A stretch of 23,297 bases of DNA from NCBI GenBank assembly GCA_001931875.2, contig MSJH02000283.1, positions 1 through 23,297 of the forward strand. The letters are read 5' to 3'. The position numbers and the translations under genes are program-made. The DNA comes from Byssochlamys sp. IMV 00236 (taxonomy: Eukaryota; Ascomycota; Eurotiomycetes; Eurotiales; Thermoascaceae). The notes under the pieces were generated by a model. It saw nothing but the letters and a program-made list of their open reading frames with translations, did no database searches and was not told the origin of the DNA. The stretch's first letter is position 1. Each line of letters opens with the position of its first letter. This document shows, piece after piece, positions 1 through 10,054 of the stretch.

Positions 1-31
<31 letters not shown>

Positions 32-37
32 GAAAAG
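1..37. repeat. (AAAAG)n microsatellite
   Basis: An A run followed by about five copies of AAAAG. It lies just beyond the 3' end of the decayed minus-strand fragment at 125-289 and is ordinary A-rich low-complexity sequence. Confidence 0.85.
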
Positions 38-124
38 TTACTTTATTGAATAAAACATACAAGTGTTGCCCGAGCTTTGTTGTTCACTGTCTTCTTTTGA
101 TTTGGATAGGACACCATTGACACT

Positions 125-289
125 TCAGGGAGAGTCTTCCTCTTGCAAACGAGCCAACATGGCCACGTCACGGCGGATCTCCTCATCTTCACACTCCTCC
201 GCTGTGAACTGCTTACTTTCTTCTTCGTCTTCACAGTCGAAGAAGGCTTCCTATTCTTCCTCCGCTAGGCCAGCAGCCTCAAAGATATC
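125..289 (-). pseudogene. Decayed terminal exon of an unidentified acidic protein
   Basis: On the minus strand an acceptor-like site (TTTCATTAG at about 298-290) opens a frame that starts DIFEAAGLAEEE. It then meets an in-frame TAG at 253-251 and continues as an acidic stretch (EAFFDCEDEEESKQF, later EIRRDVAMLARLQEEDS) to a TGA at 127-125. The clean frame on both sides of the TAG and the coding-like composition suggest the last exon of a real gene that has lost function. No upstream exon could be followed in 300-956. I do not recognise the family; a transposon-borne gene is possible. The internal stop could also be a sequencing error. Confidence 0.4.
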
Positions 290-956
290 CTAATGAAATG
301 CATCAAATAAAGAGTAAGTAACCAATAGTAGACTAAGATGAATATAACTTAGGGAATACTATTACTTTACTATCATTTAGCTTCGTTATTGTATATAGAT
401 TACTGCTGTAATATAGTAAGCAGTGAGCAGGATGAATAAATAAATAAGTGAGGGAGCTATAGTAACAGTATTCACATGTTACTTGCTCAAGGATAATCAA
501 TTGAACCTCAGTTACACATGATTAAACAATAATATGACATTAAGGAGCCTTTTGTCATAGCAACATGCACTGTACTTTGTTGTAATCACGTTAGAGCTAT
601 AACTCTAGTATTTTGTTGTCTTATTGTTTCATTTAATGCTATGTATCATTTCAGTTGTTGCCATTGGCTATCAATATAGAAGAAAAGATCTTCTTTCGCA
701 CATTTTAAGGTTCAAACTCAATAACAGTGAATGATTGATGAGATAGCTACAGATTTGGGGTTTTTGTTGACTATTTAAAGGCAACGATAGCCTATAGGGG
801 CGTGTGAAAGTGTGCTGTACCAAATGATTTATGTATTATAAGTAAGTGGAATAATGATGCCATAAAAAGAGAATGAAAAATGAGATAGAAAAACCCTATC
901 ATGTGTAGTAAAAATGGGATCCACGGGTACACAAACGAAACTCAGGGCTAGAGAAG
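290..956. other. AT-rich spacer, no gene seen
   Basis: There is no long frame on either strand and no convincing exon series. A tRNA B-box-like string at 709-719 lacks an acceptor stem and A box. Confidence 0.6.
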
Positions 957-1616
957 ATGTTAAAAAAAAGCAACGTTCCCTTTTTCTCTCTCTCTAAAGA
1001 CGTAGCATATGACAGCTTCATTGAATACCTGGATCAAGTAAGCTCATCTACTTTTTTTTTTTTTGCTTCTATCTCATACTCCCTTTACAACAGATCACTG
1101 CGCAGCTACAACGAACTCAAAAAGGAGGGATCTAGCAAAAAACCAAAACCAAAGGTAAAAAAAGTTAAGGCAAACGGCTTCCCCCTCTTCTGATACCACT
1201 TTTTCTTTAGCTTTCAAGAAAAAGAAAAGCTGGTGGCTCGAAAGAACCTAGCGGATCACGCAAAAGGGCTCGTTCCAATGTCTCTGACTTCGCTAGCAGC
1301 TCTGCAGCGCAACCTGTACCTGTGCCTCCAAGTCAGCCATCAGCTGCCGCTGGTTGAACAGCGGCACTCCTACAAGAATTCCTCCGTCGCCTTTCTCCTC
1401 TTCTTTCACCGCCTCCTCCTCGCTCTCCACCCGCACCCATCACATCGTCACTGCTTCGTGCAGTGGTGCTTCCACAGCATCCAGTGCAGGCTCTTGATTC
1501 ATCCGGGCGCCTTGTGTGTCATCTGCCCTGTCTTGGAACGCTCAGTGAGCAAAGGAAGCTTGAAACGTCGTTTTTCAAACTTGTATTCTGCACACTTACA
1601 AAAAAGAAAACTTTAA
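957..1616 (+). pseudogene. Degenerate Ser/Pro/Lys-rich gene fragment with two candidate introns
   Basis: A block richer in GC than its surroundings. One consistent spliced model is 1009-1037, 1094-1154 and 1211-1357 (78 residues): GT-AG introns of 56 nt each, starting MTASLNTWIKSLRSYNELKK and passing through basic KKPKPK and RKRARS patches to a Ser/Pro/Ala-rich tail ending in TGA at 1355-1357. Two other frames are coding-like in the same block. One upstream frame reads KDVAYDSFIEYLDQ. After the TGA the same frame stays open to about 1663 with a Pro-rich segment, and a third frame reads TPTRIPPSPFSSSFTASSSL. Several good frames in succession suggest a gene broken by a stop and frameshifts rather than an intact 78-residue protein. 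The family is unknown, and a transposon or expanded-family gene is plausible. Confidence 0.4.
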
Positions 1617-1663
1617 AGGTACTGGTCATCGTTTGTTTAAATAAGCTCAAGATTCCACCATGA

Positions 1664-3120
1664 ACTTGTATAAATCATGCCATCTTTCGCGTATTCAGTG
1701 TCTTGTTAAACTTTCATGAATAAAAAATGTATGAAGTATGCTCCTGTTAGTGTAAATGATCCAGCATGACATTTTAACTGTCCATGTCGTCATGTATGTA
1801 AGCTTGATCTTGCTCTTCTGTAGCTATGGATTGTAAATACCGTCTATTTTTGTAACTATGACATCAACTAGTTTTGAAACAAAATAAAAGTTAATGTCAT
1901 ACTGAAAAAGGGGAAACGAGGGCATAAGCGTTGTCTTGCCAGCATATTTGTTTGCCCTTTAGCTCTTTCACTCACTAAATTTGAACAAGTGTACCAAGCT
2001 TCAAACTGTGCAAGGTTCATCAAGGTTTCTGTTATTTACTATTATAGTAATAAAGTAGACAAGGTACGCTATAAGCATTCAAATAACATGTAAATGTACT
2101 TTGATAAAATACATTAAGCATCATCGAAGCTCAGTTGCCTTGACAACCCTCGCGTGAACTTTTTGTTTCAATGGAAATAACTCTAAGCAGCATTAGCTTT
2201 ACTTTGAAGCATGATTATGCTATATATGCACCAATTTACTATGCATTTGACTCTGAATTAAATATGATGAATATATACATATGTGAAGTAAGCTGAGACG
2301 TGTGTTTGAAAGAGAACATGTTACATAAAAATGAATAAATGTCCATTTATATTAATAATGGATCGGAGCTACTTAATATATTTGTTTAGGTAACCATAAA
2401 TTGAGATAGCACGTACTAACAATGTAGCAATTCAATTAAAATAATAAAACCATTCTTGGCTATAGATTTGTTAATTAGTTATTTGCATTCAGTTTTGTAC
2501 TCACAAACGAATCTGCTACCTAAAAATGAGGGGGCAAAAAGGGCTTTCTGGATTATAGATCGCAGCTCCAAGAGAAGAAAGCATTAAAACTTTAACCCGA
2601 TATCCAATCGGATACAAGCTCTCTATTTGACCGAAAGTTCCAAAAGTCAACCATCACACTTACCCGTCCATCTTTTGAATAGTAAGCAAAAGTGATGGAT
2701 GTAACAATGTCCATATACATGACATTATAATAGAAAAAGAATCAAAAAAATATGTGAAGAAAGAAGGTTATTTGTCTCTTTTATGTGGAAAAATGACAAA
2801 GCGGAATGTGCCGAAACATACAATTTCGGGAATAAAGTTGAAGCGATTATATATATGTATATCCCTTGTATTTAATTTTTCTGGCATATAAGTGGTTCAT
2901 CATTACTGCTTCTATTTCTAGTGAAAAGACTATTGTTTGCATTCAACATTCTCCTGAATTAGAACAATTACAGTTTGTACGAGCAACGTGAGAATAAATG
3001 GGTATAGAATTTCCTTACTTGGTAACAAGTCTACTGTAGTCATGTCATAAAACAATAATACATAATGTTTAAAGAAGAGATAAACGGAGACTTAAAGTAG
3101 AAACTTGGCTAAAAAAAATT
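1664..3120. other. Long AT-rich intergenic region
   Basis: No open frame above about 60 codons on either strand and no RNA gene recognised. Short inverted repeats occur near 2600-2700 (CCGAT/ATCGG at about 2598-2612 and CCATCAC/GTGATGG at about 2650-2698). They could be protein-binding sites upstream of the transporter gene or chance. Confidence 0.55.
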
Positions 3121-3180
3121 TAGTATAAAAAAGGCTCCGTATCGTGTTTTCCTTTTTCTTTCTTTATCTCTCAATTCATC
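3121..3180 (+). promoter_or_regulatory. Core promoter and leader of the peptide transporter
   Basis: TATAAAA at 3124-3130 lies 51 nt upstream of the start codon and is followed by a C/T-rich leader (TTTTCCTTTTTCTTTCTTT), the usual look of a fungal core promoter with a pyrimidine-rich start region. The transcription start is not proven. Confidence 0.5.
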
Positions 3181-4940
3181 ATGAATGAAGAAAAGCAAGA
3201 TTCAATTATAGAAACCAATTCAAAACACAATGACTTCTTTGAGACTTATAATGAAGAATATCCTGAGCCTACAGAAGAAGATTGGAAGAGCTTACCAGAA
3301 GTATCTGATGCAATTCCAAAAGCAGCCTTTCTTGTCATCTTAATTGAGTTCTGTGAACGATTTACGTACTATGGGTTAAGTGGACCGTTCCAAAATTATA
3401 TTCAAAATCCTCCTCCACCATCATGTAAGCAATAACATAAGCAAAAAGTGGGACACCTTAGAAACTAATGAATTTTATCTAAAAAGATCCCGCCAGTTTA
3501 CCCGGTGCAATGGGTAAAGGACAGCAAACAGCGACGGCTTTGAATACCTTCTTCACCTTTTGGTGTTACATCACTCCTATCCTTGGTGCTGTTATAGCCG
3601 ACCAGTTCTGGGGGAAATATAGAACCATTCTCGTCTTTTCCATCATTTATCTTCTAGGACTGATCATTCTGACACTCACATCCATTCCACCAGCAATTGC
3701 ATCTGGTGCCTCATTCCCAGGTTACATTGTTGCGATCATTATCGTTGGCCTCGGTACAGGTGGCATCAAATCGAATGTATCACCCTTGGTTGCTGAACAA
3801 TATCGCAGCAAATCTGCTTATGTGAAGACATTGAAGAATGGCAAACGAGTGATCGTGACACCTCAAGCAACGTACCAAAAGATCTTCAACTTCTTTTACT
3901 GGGGCATCAACATTGGTTCACTTTCTGCTATTGCTACAACCGAATTAGAAAAGAACGTCGGGTTCTGGCCTGCCTTCGTCTTGCCCACGCTCATGTTTAT
4001 TCCATGCATCATCGTTGTCATCTTGGGTCGTAATCAATACATCCAAAACCCACCACGTGGTTCGGTCTTTATCGAAGCCGGTCGACTCTTTTGGCTCAGT
4101 TGGAAGGTCAAGGGTGGCATTGACGCATGCAAGCCTTCGAACCTGGCACGTGAATATCCCGAATATGCAATCAAAGCGACATGGGATGATGTTTTTGTAG
4201 ATGAACTCAAACGTACTTTGAAGGCCTGTGTCATCTTTTGCTGGTATCCAATCTATTGGCTATGCTATTCCCAGATGACAAACAACTTGGTGTCAATGGC
4301 CGGCACTATGCTCACGGGCAACGTTCCAAATGATATCATGCAAAACATTGATCCTATTGCTCTCATTATCATCATCCCCATCATGGATTCCATCGTATAT
4401 CCTGGTCTTCGTCGTCTCGGTCTTCCCATGCGACCCATCGCACGTATCACCTGCGGCTTCTTTTTTGCTGCTGCTGCCATGGGATACACTGCTGGTATTC
4501 AATCCATGGTATACAAGTCTGCTCCTTATTACGACCATCCCGAAGGCAGACAGAACTGGATATCGGCCGCTTATCTCATTCCTTCATACGTGCTCATTGC
4601 CATCTCTGAAATATTTGCTTCGATTACCGGTATGGAATACGCTTACAAAAAGGCACCCCAGTCCATGAAGTCCATCGTCATGGCTCTCTTCTTGCTCACC
4701 AATTGCTTTGCTTCCATTCTTGCGTTTGCCCTCGTCTCTGTCGCAGTGGATCCTAAACTCGAATGGATGTACACAGGCATCAGTGCTGCCATGTTCTTTT
4801 GTACAATCATGTTTTATATTTGCCATCACAAGGCAGATGATACAGACGTTGAAGAAGATGCGATCGTTCGTGATAATATGGCACAAAAGGCAACGAATGA
4901 TGAAATTGTGACAGAATATGAACTAGAAAAGAATCGATAG
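3181..4940 (+). CDS. PTR2: Proton-coupled di/tripeptide transporter, POT/PTR2 family
   Basis: Two exons, 3181-3424 and 3487-4940, joined across a 62-nt GT-AG intron, give 565 residues, near the usual fungal length. The protein is a multi-span plasma-membrane symporter of the POT (NRT1/PTR, MFS) family that imports di- and tripeptides with protons. Visible family signatures are ExxERFxYYG at residues 56-65 (EFCERFTYYG), a FWGKYRT loop near 122-128 and GTGGIKSNVSP at about 171-181, the PTR2 signature. The N-terminal 45 residues are acidic and cytosolic, as in fungal PTR2 proteins. Hydrophobic spans follow throughout, and the C-terminal tail is hydrophilic. The ATG at 3181 is the first after the TATA box and leader. 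It is convergent with the mitochondrial carrier, with 135 bp between stop codons. Substrate range is inferred from the family. Confidence 0.96.
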
Positions 4941-4990
4941 TGTATAAAAAAAAAGAAGCATTTTGTGTATAAATCTATAGTATATAGCAT

Positions 4991-5007
4991 TTTATTTATA
5001 GAATAAA
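4991..5007. terminator. Back-to-back poly(A) signals between convergent genes
   Basis: AATAAA on the plus strand at 5002-5007 is 62 nt beyond the transporter stop. TTTATT at 4991-4996 is AATAAA for the minus-strand carrier, 80 nt beyond its stop. The two transcripts therefore probably overlap by some tens of bases. Confidence 0.5.
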
Positions 5008-5075
5008 TATTTTTTTTCTTTTTTTCTCTACTACTACTACACGTCGCAAACATAACTGAAATAAGAGAAGGGTAT

Positions 5076-6188
5076 TTACAAGTTTTTCCAGTCATCAAGT
5101 TTTCTTACAATCAATTCATAAGTAAGAATGGTCATTGCAGAAGAAGGAACTGTTCTTAGCAGATTTGTCGTTAGGCCTTTATAGAATCCACTTAGGCCCT
5201 CTTCTTTTGACATAATCTTGATGGCATGAAGGATGCCCTTATATTTATAAGGTTTTCTGGTTTGGTTCTGTAACCTTGTTCGAATCACTTCATGTGGATA
5301 AGTTGCAAGACTCGCTGACATCTTTGATAGTGCAGATGCTAATAAAATAGAAGTTGATCCATAAGAAGACGAATCTCGATCGACATCTATATAAAAGTTA
5401 ATATTGGATCAGATTTGATCTTTATGTTACTTACGAAGAACAACCTTTAGTTTCTCATACAGAGGAAACTGGACAGCGACATGACTGATTCCAATAAGAG
5501 ATGGTCCTAAGCCCTTATAGAATCCTCTAAATCCTTCTTCTTTTGCGATTGTTGCAAATGCATGTATTGTATTATTATATCTATATGACGTACGTTCGCT
5601 TTGTGTCTATCAGGTGTGAATAAGAATACACACATATAAAAATAGTATTACCATCAATCTAGTCTTGATAACCCATAAAGGATTTGTAAGAGTTGTCGAG
5701 AGTGCTCCTGCTGACATCGCTGATATGATGTGTAATAGCCATTCTTTTTCATTTCCTTTTGTATTGTTTATAAATATACAGGTCATACAAATATGTCTAT
5801 CAATTACCTATTTCGTTGGCCCATTGGCTCTTGCAATAGTCATAGGCAGTAAAATAGATCGCCCAGGTAGGCAAGTAGCCTAAAATGGTTGGACCCAATC
5901 CTCTATACAGTCCTCTTATTCCTTCTTCGTGCCATATTCTAGACAAGGTGCCTACTGTTCCCTTGTATATTTTTTCACCAGGCAGTGTGACCCCTTGATT
6001 CTGTAGTCTTGTCTTGGCTACATCCAAGGGACAAGTGACTATTGAAGAAACAATGCCAGCGCCTGCGCCTGCGATTGAATGTTTTAGATTTTCATGATTT
6101 TGACTATAATTTACGTTAGTGTCATCTATTCTTTTTAATGAAGACAGACTTACGCGAATCTCTTCCACCAATTTTCTGCAGTGATCAT
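5076..6188 (-). CDS. Mitochondrial carrier, NAD+/pyrimidine-nucleotide type (YIA6/NDT-like, SLC25)
   Basis: Five exons on the minus strand: 6188-6154, 6103-5808, 5755-5652, 5606-5435 and 5386-5076, all with GT-AG introns of 45-52 nt, giving 305 residues. It has three tandem carrier repeats whose signature starts are [25 protein letters not shown] and [13 protein letters not shown]. The second has Trp where most carriers have an acid, and [10 protein letters not shown] follows repeat 1. Both are marks of the NAD+/folate/pyrimidine branch and most resemble yeast YIA6/YEA6 NAD+ carriers of the inner mitochondrial membrane. The start comes from a 35-nt first exon ([12 protein letters not shown]); reading through its intron meets TAA at once, so splicing is required. 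Substrate is inferred; a pyrimidine nucleotide or FAD/folate carrier is the alternative. Confidence 0.92.
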
Positions 6189-6192
6189 TTCT

Positions 6193-6249
6193 TATAAATA
6201 TATTATATATATATTATATATACACACACACGCACACGTACGCACACAC
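6193..6249. repeat. (TA)n then (CA)n dinucleotide repeats
   Basis: Just upstream of the carrier start, in its 243-bp promoter/leader region. An AT/TA-rich tract changes into CACACA with occasional CG. An A run with a further CA tract lies at about 6329-6352. Confidence 0.75.
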
Positions 6250-6431
6250 TTACTCACTCACAACGCCAAATGATAGAACACTTAAATTGTATACAAGTTT
6301 CTTTTCTGTCTTGAAAATACAACAACAGAAAAAAAAAAAAATACACACACACAGGGAAAAAAGAGTTTGTTTAGATTACTGATTTTTAGCCAATGATATT
6401 TTAGTTATTAATAGGGAATGATATCATTTCA

Positions 6432-7229
6432 TTAGAGCTCACGACGCATATATTTCATACTTTCGATATCTACAACAATCTTATCTCCTTCATGAACAAA
6501 TTCAGGTACTTGCAGCTTAGCTCCATTGGTTAATGTAGCAGTCTTGTAGACAGTTCCTTTGGCTGCTTGACCTCCACGTTCGATAACGGATTCAACTGTG
6601 AATGTGTAGTTGCTGGGTAATTTGAACGTGCAAGGCTGTCGACCATGTTCAGGTGTAGTAAGAAAACTGACGGCAATAGGCATAGCATCTATATCGATGT
6701 TTAGTATGATGACAGCATTATTTCGCAACTACCTTCTAATAATCCAACCGCGCGTTCACCTCCTTCACAAGCAGATACAGGCATCTCAATCTCTTCAAAT
6801 GTCTCGAGGTTCAACAAGTGAATCATGTCACCATTTGTATATAGAAATTGATATGCTTCGTCTGATAGATTCAAGACTAGATTATAGTTAGTTTGAGTTT
6901 AGATTATGTCAGGTCTTCTTTTTTTTTGTACTTTCTAAGGAATCGCCTGATTTAAAACGTTCGTTTATCTTGGTATTTGACAAGATATCTTGTAGTTCCA
7001 TCTAATGGTCATTTAATTCATTGATAAAACTGATATCTATCTATTATACCTTGACTACGGCACCACCTCGACCAGAGGAGACATGATCTCTATTCAATAC
7101 TCGCCATGCTTTATCCTTCAATTGAACAATTTGACCCTTCTTAACAGACCCAACACTAAGTTTATAATATCTCTTGGCAATCAGATCCGTTAATCTGACT
7201 GAATGCTGAACTCTTGTTAACCTGAACAT
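6432..7229 (-). CDS. Mitochondrial translation elongation factor P
   Basis: Four exons on the minus strand: 7229-7050, 7001-6932, 6876-6733 and 6688-6432; introns of 44-55 nt, all GT-AG; 216 residues. The first 20 or so residues (MFRLTRVQHSVRLTDLIAKR) are basic and lack acids apart from one Asp, as in a mitochondrial presequence. An EF-P fold of bacterial length follows: a KOW-like N-terminal domain (VKKGQIVQLKDKAWRV), the tip loop SSGRGG at 52-56, the middle OB domain (YQFLYTNGDM) and the C-terminal domain (TVYKTATLTNGAKLQVPEFV, then GDKIVVDIES). EF-P helps the ribosome through stalling proline motifs, here presumably in the mitochondrion. The residue at the position modified in bacteria is Arg54, not Lys. 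It is divergent from WRS1. Confidence 0.93.
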
Positions 7230-7326
7230 GATGAGTAATGTAAAAAAAGTGTGGCTTTTTTTCTTTATATGTATATCGGCTGTGTATCTATCGGATGTGG
7301 CACCCCCCCTTTTTTTTTCTTTATAA
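7230..7326. promoter_or_regulatory. 97-bp divergent promoter of EF-P and WRS1
   Basis: Only 97 bp separate the two start codons, so both 5' leaders and promoters share it. It contains a C7-T9 tract (about 7302-7319) reading toward WRS1 and A/T-rich stretches toward EF-P. There is no clear TATA box. Confidence 0.6.
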
Positions 7327-8817
7327 ATGTCAGAACTTACAGACGGTGTTGCCAATTTGACCATTGAACAAGACAAGGCTACTGTATCTGGAGTCTCTCA
7401 AAACGTGACACCTTGGGAAGTAGAAGGAGCTATTGTTGATGGTGTTCAACAGGCTATTGACTATAACAAGTTGATTGAACAGTTTGGTACCCGACCTATT
7501 GATGAAGCTTTATTGGAACGATTTGAAAAACTCACAGGACGTCAACCTCATATATTCTTGAAAAGAGGTGTCTTTTTCTCTCATCGGTAAAAAGAGAAGA
7601 AAAAAAAAAGGAACGTGTAGTAACATGAGATAGAGAGCTTGGTAATATCCTTGACCGTTACGAACAAAAGAAACCATTCTTCTTGTACACGGGCCGTGGA
7701 CCTTCTAGTGCAGCCATGCATCTTGGACACATGATTCCTTTTGTCTTTTGCCAGTAAGTAAAAGAAATTGTGTATATATAGGTTGTATCTCATCTCTTGC
7801 AAGGTGGTTACAAGACGTGTTTGACGTGCCTTTGGTCATTCAGTTGACAGACGATGAAAAGTTTTTGTTCAAGTCCAATTTGACCGTGGAGATGTGTAGA
7901 CAATTTTCCAAAGATAATGCAAAGGATATCATCGCCTGTGGATTTAAGCCTGAAAAAACCTTTATTTTCTCAGACTTTGACTATGTCAGGTAAGTTTATT
8001 TTGTGTATAAAAGAGAAAGAGTTTTACTCATTGTTTATTTAGTGGTCCCTTTTATCAAAATGTCGTTCGAATTGCTCGTTGCATCACTATCAATCAATCC
8101 AAGGCTACCTTTGGTTTCAATGATAGGTAAGAATATATGATAAATAAAGATGGCTCAAGACTCATAGTGTTTTCAAGTGATAATGTAGGCAAAATTCATT
8201 TTGTGTCTGTCCAAGCTGCTCCTTCTTTCTCCAACTCTTTCCCTCAAATCTTTGGAGACAAGTCAGACATTCCTTGCCTGATTCCCTGTGCTATTGACCA
8301 AGATCCTTATTTCCGTTTGACTCGTGATGTAGCCAAACGATTAAAGTATCCCAAACCTAGCTTGATTCATGCCAAATTTTTCCCAGCCTTACAAGGTCCT
8401 CAAACCAAGATGAGCGCATCGATCGATACTTCCGCCATCTTCATGACCGATACACCCAAACAGATCAAGAACAAGATCAACCGACACGCCTTTTCAGGTG
8501 GAGGTGCTACACTTGAAGAACATAGAGAAAAGGGAGGTAATCCAGATGTGGACGTGGCCTACCAGTATCTTTCTTTCTTTTTAGAGGACGACGAAGAGTT
8601 GAAACGCATTTATGATGTAAGTCATGTATAAACATGCTAAAGTCAAGCTAACATTGTGTAGTCTTATAAATCGGGTGAATTGATGACGGGTGAACTCAAG
8701 AAGAGATGTATCGAAGTGTTGCAGAAATTCGTTGGAGAATTTCAAGAAAGAAAGAATGCAATCACAGACGAAACGATTGCTTATTTTATGGACAAGGACA
8801 AAAAGATTGAAGTTTAA
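7327..8817 (+). CDS. WRS1: Cytosolic tryptophan--tRNA ligase
   Basis: Six exons: 7327-7586, 7634-7753, 7804-7989, 8043-8126, 8178-8616 and 8662-8817; introns of 45-53 nt, all GT-AG; 414 residues, the eukaryotic cytosolic length (yeast WRS1 is similar). The enzyme charges tRNA-Trp using ATP. It is a class I synthetase with a Rossmann core: the HIGH-type motif appears as AMHLGH (residues 114-119, after YTGRGPSS) and the KMSKS-type motif as KMSAS at 294-298, the form typical of eukaryotic Trp[14 protein letters not shown] and [11 protein letters not shown] are strongly conserved in the eukaryotic enzyme. There is no WHEP domain and no presequence. A poly(A) signal AATAAA lies at 8820-8825, directly after the stop. 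Confidence 0.97.
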
Positions 8818-9140
8818 AAAATAAATGTGTAACAATTAAATCATCAAGGGTTCCCCTTTTTTTTGGCGCACACACCAAATCTCAAAGGAGTGGCACTGTC
8901 TTCTTGTTGAGTAGTACGCGTCGATAATTGTAATTTAACCATAAATAGACATCTTTGATATGTTTATAGCTTACTCCTTAGAAGCCACTACCTGCTTCAC
9001 TAAATAACATAGTCTATGCATTTGGAAAGCGGCTTTTTATAGCATTTTATTTTTATACTAATGACATAGATAGAAAGTACATGCTGCTTAATAAGTCGTC
9101 ATAGTTGTTGTATTTACCTTAGAAACTCAATAAGAAATAT
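8818..9140. other. 3' flank of WRS1, no gene
   Basis: Contains the WRS1 poly(A) signal at 8820-8825 and AT-rich sequence. No frame or RNA gene is recognised. Confidence 0.6.
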
Positions 9141-9876
9141 ACACTTTTTTCAGAAATTATTCGCACACATTACAAGATTAATAACAACCAACACTTTAAT
9201 TGATTTTTTGTCTTCTTTATTATTGAAAAGACAACGTGTAATAACACATAAAATGAGCTTGATATTTTTGAGTATAAAATAAATGTGGTCAACACATATA
9301 AATAACATACGTAACTGAAAAAGTTGTTGGAGACTTAATAATATATATAATTTGATCTTAACTTCTCTTTTTCTTTTCTTCTTTGGACCAAAAAGTAAGA
9401 CTAGCTATTCCCCAGCTAGCTCTAAGGTATGTTATATTCTTTACTCTTGTAAGAAACTAATATGTAGTTTTATAGATCATAAAATCGAAAGCAGTACCGG
9501 TGCTAGCTGGGGGTAGTTTGGTTCTTACCAAATCTTGGTCCCATCCGCTCTCTTCCTTGCTTTCCTCTCTTATCTCTTGCTCTTTTCTTTTCCCTTCTTT
9601 CTCTAGGCTGGTTATCGCCAACCTAACCCACGATACACTTCGGGTAAGATATTAATAATTTCTTTACAAGTTTACTCACTTTTCTTACTTTTCTTTTTTT
9701 TCTCTTATAAATCCTCTTCTTTATAATGTAAGTATTTAATATCAATGTAAATAACTGATTTACTAGTCATCTCTTTATTCATCCTTTTGCTTCTGATGGA
9801 CTCTCTTTTATTATTATCTGTTGTCTGAAATTATCATTTTTTTTATTAGTGTGCGAATAATTTGTGAATAAAGTGT
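9141..9876. mobile_element. 736-bp non-autonomous TIR element
   Basis: Terminal inverted repeats of 28 bp at 9141-9168 and 9849-9876 match at 26 of 28 positions. The core is CAGAAATTATTCGCACAC on the left and GTGTGCGAATAATTTGTG on the right. The element has no intact transposase. Its left 80 bp resemble the whole short copy at 12241-12330 (shared AATAACAA and a TTGATT-containing stretch), so this is a longer member of the same family, or a short element that gained about 0.6 kb. No clear target duplication flanks it. Inside are exon-like pieces (for example GPKSKTSYSPASSK before a GT-AG interval at about 9427-9476, and AGYRQPNPRYTSG before a GTAAG at about 9645) without a start codon. They may be captured or decayed coding sequence. 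Confidence 0.6.
9385..9541. repeat. Imperfect long hairpin inside the TIR element
   Basis: Arms at about 9385-9420 and 9502-9541 pair through GGACCAA/TTGGTCC, GTAAGA/TCTTAC and an exact 11-bp pair CCCCAGCTAGC (9410-9420) with GCTAGCTGGGG (9502-9512), around an 81-nt loop. The loop contains an intron-like GTATGT...TTATAG stretch. It could be a nested small element or a source of hairpin RNA; neither is shown. Confidence 0.6.
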
Positions 9877-10054
9877 AAAAGACACCACTTATAATAATAA
9901 TGAACTCTTGTTCATAAAGGAATTATGTAGAGAATCATCGGTTCATATCTGTATTTCTTCTTTTGTTATCATTTTTCTGTATCACAAACGTCACTATTTT
10001 GAGATTTGGTCGTGCGCCCAGGACCACCTTTTTTTTTCTTTTGTTCATTCAGAA

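Noticed and set aside
709..719. tRNA B-box-like GGTTCAAACTC
   Set aside because: No matching A box, anticodon arm or acceptor stem around it.
693..730. TTTCGCACATTTTAAGG resembling the TIR element end
   Set aside because: Only a handful of bases match and there is no partner end; probably chance.
2598..2698. Short inverted repeats CCGAT/ATCGG and CCATCAC/GTGATGG upstream of the transporter
   Set aside because: 5-7 bp arms are expected by chance; no known regulator site such as a GATAAG cluster is clear.
4265..4886. Long frames opposite and out of frame with the peptide transporter
   Set aside because: Shadows of the strongly coding transporter exon.
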